Below, in pieces: positions 60,189 to 64,000 of a stretch of 64,000 nucleotides of DNA (position 1 is its first letter; each line of letters starts with the position of its first letter). The DNA comes from Massilia phyllostachyos (GTDB taxonomy: Bacteria > Pseudomonadota > Gammaproteobacteria > Burkholderiales > Burkholderiaceae_D). The stretch lies in NCBI RefSeq assembly GCF_021044825.1, contig NZ_JAJNOC010000001.1:310001-374000 (forward strand), written 5' to 3'. A model generated the notes under the pieces. The model had not been told where the DNA came from and ran no database searches. It saw nothing but the letters and a program-made list of their open reading frames with translations. Made by a program: the position numbers and the translations under genes.

Positions 60189-62996
60189 TCAGGGTGCGGG
60201 CCGGGGCAGCTGCCCGTCGCTGTCGCGCACTTCCGCTGTCCCCAGGCCGAGCGGCTGCAACTGCGGCAGGATGCGTTTCCGGTCACCGACCGCGATCACC
60301 TTCATCCTGGAGGGATCGAGATGGGTGCGCGCCGCATCCTGCACCTGGCTCGCGGTGACGGCGCGCAGCTGCGCCGGCAGCTTGCTGTAGTAATCCAGCG
60401 GCAGGCCATAGACGAACAGCTCCACCAGGCTGGAGCCGACATCGGCATTGGTCTCGAACTGGCCCGGCAGCGACAGCAGCATGGCGTCGCGCGCCGCCGC
60501 CAGTTCGGCAGCCGGCAAGGGCGCAGCGCGCATGCCCTCGACTTCCTTGAAGATCTCGCGCACCGAGGCGCCGGTATGCGCGCGTTCGACGGTGCTGTCG
60601 ATGAGGAAGGGACCTTGTGTGCGGTCGAAGCGAAAGCCCGAATAGATGCCGTAGGTGTAGCCCTTGGTCTCGCGCAGGTTGTTGTTCAAACGGCTGGAGA
60701 ACATGCCGCCCAGCGCGCCGTTCATCACCTGCAGCGCGGCGAAGTCCGGAGTCGAACGGGCCACGCCGGGACCGATCACGCGCAGCGCGGTCTGGCCGGC
60801 GCCGGGATGATCGACCACGACCAGGCGCGCCTTCGTACCTTGCGGCGCATCCGGTTCGCCGGCGGGCGCATCGGCGGCCTTCCAATCGCCGAAGTGCGCT
60901 TCCACCAGCGCCTTCAGGTCCGCCAGCTTGATGTCGCCCGACACCACCAGCGCCGCATTCGACGGCACGTAGTGGCGGCGCCAGAAGCCAACGAGGTCGT
61001 CGCGCGTGACGGTTCGGATCGCCGGCTCGGTGCCGAGCTGGCCGTAGCCTTTCGGGTGCTTGCTGCCGTAGAAGGCGCCGGCGGCCGCGATCGCGGCCAC
61101 GGTTTCCGGATCGTCGCGCTGCTGGATCAGGTCATTCACGCGGCTGCTGCGCTGGCGCTCGACTTCGGCGGTCGGGAAGGCCGGGTGCAGTGCGACGTCG
61201 GCCAGGATGGCGAGCGCCGGGGCGAAGCTGGCGCGCAGGGACAGCAGCGAGACCGAGGAAGCGTCCACGCCGCTGCCGGTGTCCAGAAAAGCGCCGAGCT
61301 GCGCGATCTCGTCGGCGATCTGCGGCGCGCTGCGGGTGGCCGTGCCTTCTTCCAGCATCTGCGCCGTGAAGCCGGCCAGGCCGGGCAAGGTGTCCGGATT
61401 GGCGGCGCTGCCGCTGCGCAGCACCAGCTGGGCCGACACCAGGGGCAGGGCTGGATTGTGGTGGTGCAGGACCGTGAGGCCGTTGGCGAGCTTGAAGGTC
61501 TCGCCCTGCGGCAGCGTGAAGGCGGGCGCCGGGCCGGCTTGCGGCGCCTTTGCGCGCCAGGCTTCCGGCGTGTTGATGCCCTGGCTGGCGGATTTTCCCG
61601 CGCGCGGCGTGCGTGGGCGCGGCGGGTCGATCACCACTGGACTGCCGGGCAGGCCGGTAACGACGGCGCGGGCGTTCTTCGCGAGGTAGCTGCGCACCAC
61701 GCGCTGCACGTCCTGCGGCGTCACGCGGCGCAGCGCCTCGATGTCCTTGGCGAGGTAGCCCGGGTCGCCCGTGTACTGGTTGTAGTGGTTCAGCTGGTCC
61801 GCGAGGCCGTCGCCGCCCAGCTTTTCCATGGAACTCAGGAGCGCGGTCTCGAGGCTGTTGCGGGCGCGTTCGACTTCGCGCTGCGACGGACCCTGCTCGC
61901 GCAGCAGCGCCAGCTCCGCGTCGACCGCCGCTTCGAGCGTGCGCGCGTCGACGCCGTTCTTCGCGATGACGTCGATGACGAAGGTCGAGGTGATGCCGTA
62001 GGAGTTCTGCGCCGCGTCGACTTCCTGCGCGATCTGGCGCTCGTAGACCAGGGATTTATACAGGCGGCTCGACTTGCCGCCGCCGAGGATCTCGGCCGCC
62101 ACCGCCAGCTCGATGTCGCCCGGCTGGTAGGCTTGGGGCGTGAGCCAGCCCATGAACACGCGCGGCAGCTCGACCCGGTCGTGCACCACGACCCGGCGCT
62201 CGCTCGTGATCGGCGGCGTCTTCACGGCCGGCCGCGCCACCGGCTCGCTGCGGCGCAGGCCGCCGAAGTAGCGTTCCACCAGGGCGCGGGTTTTCGCCTT
62301 GTCGATGTCGCCGGCGATCACGATGCTGGCGTTGTTGGGGCCATAGTAGCGCGCGAAGAACTGGCGCACGTCGTCGAGCTTCGCGGCCTGGATGTCCGCG
62401 TGCGAACCGATGATCGGCGAATAATAGGGGTGGTCCTTGGGGAACATCGCGTGCGCCAGGGCTTCCTCGACCACGCCATAGGGCTCGCCCTCGACGGTCT
62501 GGCGGCGCTCGTTGCGCACCACGTCCTGCTGGTTGGTCAAGGCCTTCTGGTCGAGCACGTCGAGCAGGTAGCCCATGCGGTCGGCGTGCACCCACAGGGC
62601 CAGTTCCAGCTGGTTCGACGGCACCGTGTCGTAGTAGTTGGTGCGGTCGTAGTCGGTGCTGCCGTTGCTGTCGGTGGCGCCGGCGCCCTCCAGCAGCTGG
62701 TCGGCCAGGCCGCGCGGGATGTGGCGGGTGGCCGAGAACATCATGTGCTCGAACAGGTGGGCGAAGCCGCGCAGGCCGGGCGCCTCGTCGGCGGGGCCGA
62801 CGTGGTACCAGATGTTGACCGCGACGATGGGCAGGCGCCGGTCTTCGACCAGGATCAGCTGCAGGCCGTTGGACAGGGTGGTTTTTTCATACGCCACGGT
62901 GGGCAGCGGCGTCTGGGCGTGCGGTTCGGAAGGAAGGGATGCGAGCATGAACAGGGACAGCAGGATGAATGGCTTGAGCAGCGAGAAGGGCTTCAT
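60189..62996 (-). CDS. M16-family zinc peptidase (two-domain, exported)
   Basis: A 935-residue M16 (pitrilysin-like) peptidase. The signal peptide ends near PHAQ (residues 1-28). The inverted zinc motif HxxEH is His80, Glu83, His84 in HLFEHMMF, followed by the family Glu region in RNERRQTVEGEPYGVVEEALAHAMFPKDHPY. A second, non-catalytic M16 half starts near residue 510 (FKLANGLTVLHHHNPALPLVSAQLVLRSGS) and lacks the zinc motif. This is the usual active/inactive pair in one chain. It is periplasmic and probably degrades oligopeptides. Confidence 0.92.
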   Translation of the reverse strand: MKPFSLLKPFILLSLFMLASLPSEPHAQTPLPTVAYEKTTLSNGLQLILVEDRRLPIVAVNIWYHVGPADEAPGLRGFAHLFEHMMFSATRHIPRGLADQLLEGAGATDSNGSTDYDRTNYYDTVPSNQLELALWVHADRMGYLLDVLDQKALTNQQDVVRNERRQTVEGEPYGVVEEALAHAMFPKDHPYYSPIIGSHADIQAAKLDDVRQFFARYYGPNNASIVIAGDIDKAKTRALVERYFGGLRRSEPVARPAVKTPPITSERRVVVHDRVELPRVFMGWLTPQAYQPGDIELAVAAEILGGGKSSRLYKSLVYERQIAQEVDAAQNSYGITSTFVIDVIAKNGVDARTLEAAVDAELALLREQGPSQREVERARNSLETALLSSMEKLGGDGLADQLNHYNQYTGDPGYLAKDIEALRRVTPQDVQRVVRSYLAKNARAVVTGLPGSPVVIDPPRPRTPRAGKSASQGINTPEAWRAKAPQAGPAPAFTLPQGETFKLANGLTVLHHHNPALPLVSAQLVLRSGSAANPDTLPGLAGFTAQMLEEGTATRSAPQIADEIAQLGAFLDTGSGVDASSVSLLSLRASFAPALAILADVALHPAFPTAEVERQRSSRVNDLIQQRDDPETVAAIAAAGAFYGSKHPKGYGQLGTEPAIRTVTRDDLVGFWRRHYVPSNAALVVSGDIKLADLKALVEAHFGDWKAADAPAGEPDAPQGTKARLVVVDHPGAGQTALRVIGPGVARSTPDFAALQVMNGALGGMFSSRLNNNLRETKGYTYGIYSGFRFDRTQGPFLIDSTVERAHTGASVREIFKEVEGMRAAPLPAAELAAARDAMLLSLPGQFETNADVGSSLVELFVYGLPLDYYSKLPAQLRAVTASQVQDAARTHLDPSRMKVIAVGDRKRILPQLQPLGLGTAEVRDSDGQLPRPAP

Positions 62997-63026
62997 GGCG
63001 TGCTCCAGGACGCTAGTATAACGGGA

Positions 63027-63914
63027 TCAGTGGCACGCCCGGCGGCCGTGGTCCGGCGCCGACCCCGCCGGCACCCGGCCTGGCTCGGCCGGCAGGAAGC
63101 GCCAGGCGTAGGCATCCGCCAGCAGGCGCAGTTCGAGCACGCCGTCCAGGTTCGCTTCGCGCGCCTCGCTGTTGGGCTGGAAGAAAACGAAGGGCGTGGC
63201 ATAGGCGCCGCCGGTGCCGACCACGAACTGGCGCACCCCGCGCGCCGCATCCAGCCGGCCGTCGGCGTCCTGCGGCGCGAAGCGCTCGTAATCGTGGTCG
63301 TGCCCCGACAGCACCAGCTCGGCGCCGGCCGCGTGCAGCAACTGGAAGGCATCGCGCATGCGCCCCGGCGGCGGATGGCCGCCCGAGCTGTACAGCGGGT
63401 GGTGCCAGAAGGCGAGGGTGCATTTCGCCGGGTCCTTCTTCAACTCGTCGCGCAGCCAGGCGATCTGCGCCGCATGCGCCGCGCCCTTCAGGTTGCTGTC
63501 GAGCGAGATGAGGTGCCAGCCGCCCAGCCGCAGGCTGTAGTAGCCGCGTCCCGCGCGCTCGCCGAAGTAGGCAAAGTAGGGCTTGGCGCCGGGCGTGGCG
63601 TATTCGTGGTTGCCGGGTGTGGGCCAGGTACGGTCGCGAAAGCGCCCCCAGGTCGGCGCGTAGCAGTTGGCGAACTCGCTCGCCGCGCCGACCGGGTAGG
63701 TGTGGTCGCCCAGGCTCAGCACCGCGGCGCGCGGGTCGGCGCGCAGCAGCGGCTCGACCAGGGCGGCGGTGGCGGCGGCGCCGGACCAGCGCGGGTCGGG
63801 ATGCTTGCAGCGCGCGATGTCGCCGGCCGCGTAAACGGTGTAGACCTCGGCGGCGCCAAGCAGCGGCGCGGCCGCCAGCAGCAGCAGCGCGCCCATGAGG
63901 GCGCGGCTACTCAA
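63027..63914 (-). CDS. Exported metallophosphoesterase
   Basis: A 295-residue calcineurin-like phosphoesterase of the purple-acid-phosphatase type. The metal blocks are visible: AAGDIARC, VLSLGDHTYPVG (GDxxY), TPGNHEY, LAFWHHPLYSSG and LSGHDHDYERFAP. A signal segment (LLLLAAAPLLGAAE) indicates export. The TTG start at 63914 gives a better basic signal N-terminus; ATG at 63896 is the alternative. Its start overlaps the end of pncC by 8 bases. The substrate is unknown. Confidence 0.87.
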   Translation of the reverse strand: MSSRALMGALLLLAAAPLLGAAEVYTVYAAGDIARCKHPDPRWSGAAATAALVEPLLRADPRAAVLSLGDHTYPVGAASEFANCYAPTWGRFRDRTWPTPGNHEYATPGAKPYFAYFGERAGRGYYSLRLGGWHLISLDSNLKGAAHAAQIAWLRDELKKDPAKCTLAFWHHPLYSSGGHPPPGRMRDAFQLLHAAGAELVLSGHDHDYERFAPQDADGRLDAARGVRQFVVGTGGAYATPFVFFQPNSEAREANLDGVLELRLLADAYAWRFLPAEPGRVPAGSAPDHGRRACH

Positions 63915-64000
63915 TGAAGCGCAGCAGGCCCTGCAAGGCGTGCGCCACGGCCTGCTCGCGCACCGCCTGGCGGTCGCCCTGGAACACCAGGCGCTCGGTA
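63907..64000 (-). CDS. pncC: Nicotinamide-nucleotide amidohydrolase PncC/CinA-type, C-terminal end (runs off right edge)
   Basis: The last 30 residues of a CinA C-terminal-type protein: TERLVFQGDRQAVREQAVAH then ALQGLLRFIE and a TAG stop at 63907. The pattern GDRxxVRxQAVxxAL is the end of PncC/CinA domains. The family deamidates NMN to NaMN. Only the tail is visible, so the call rests on this short match. It is overlapped by the metallophosphoesterase start. Confidence 0.7.
   Translation of the reverse strand, partial: TERLVFQGDRQAVREQAVAHALQGLLRFIE

Noticed and set aside
60321-63917. Nearly 1200-codon plus-strand frame opposite the M16 peptidase and metallophosphoesterase
   Set aside because: Shadow frame in GC-rich DNA; no start context and no domains.
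1-64000. CRISPR array, prophage or integrative element
   Set aside because: No regularly spaced repeats, no cas, integrase or phage structural genes, and no att-like ends were seen. The only clear mobile element is the IS1595-type insertion.
1-64000. tRNA or rRNA genes
   Set aside because: No cloverleaf or rRNA-like segment was recognised by eye in the intergenic gaps. A covariance-model scan would be the decisive test.

Overview
The window is a high-GC chromosomal segment whose content points to an Oxalobacteraceae-type betaproteobacterium (Massilia/Duganella/Telluria group). This is inferred from gene content: large TonB-dependent receptors, a PEP-CTERM protein, secreted pectinases and codon style. 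No rRNA or tRNA gene is visible to confirm it.

Positions 1-3752 hold a LysR fragment divergent from a tightly coupled four-gene operon. It encodes ExbB, ExbD, a membrane-anchored coiled-coil protein with a C-terminal carbohydrate-binding-like beta-sandwich, and an alpha/beta hydrolase. An intact IS1595-family element (3793-4868, 13-bp terminal repeats, perfect 8-bp target duplication) follows. It sits in the T-tract of the terminator of the next gene.

Positions 4919-42188 are a large pectin/galacturonate locus. Polymer attack is encoded by two GH28 polygalacturonases, a PL1 pectate lyase, a PL1-CE8 fusion (lyase plus methylesterase), a CE12-type acetylesterase, a GH105 unsaturated-uronyl hydrolase and a DUF4861 protein. 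Two TonB-dependent receptors and an MFS transporter provide uptake. The complete oxidative galacturonate route is present: uronate dehydrogenase, SMP-30 lactonase, galactarate dehydratase, 5-dehydro-4-deoxyglucarate dehydratase and 2-oxoglutarate-semialdehyde dehydrogenase. It ends in 2-oxoglutarate. Two FadR/FCD-type GntR regulators lie in the locus. Palindromes of the form TGGTCNGACCA occur upstream of nearly every extracellular or uptake transcription unit and upstream of the first GntR gene. A different motif (GTTGTA...TACAAC) precedes the kdgD operon next to the second GntR gene. Interspersed are a YdcF protein, a LysR/NmrA pair, a sulfotransferase plus APS kinase pair, and a BlaI/M56 peptidase pair with its own operators.

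Positions 42229-64000 are mostly housekeeping and accessory genes. They include a cupin/JmjC protein, a PAS-GGDEF-EAL protein, an RlaP-like nucleotidyltransferase, glutaryl-CoA dehydrogenase, AraC and SDR genes, a flavin reductase, MsrA and Cfa. A hemerythrin-PdxH fusion, TcdA, an FKBP, CysK, an ArsR/CDF metal module, a PhoD-like phosphatase, an M16 peptidase and a metallophosphoesterase follow. The end of pncC runs off the right edge.

The most notable points are the ExbBD-linked cassette, the inferred pectin regulon operators, the PL1-CE8 fusion, the HHE-PdxH fusion and the sulfonation gene pair. Several palindromic repeats lie between genes.
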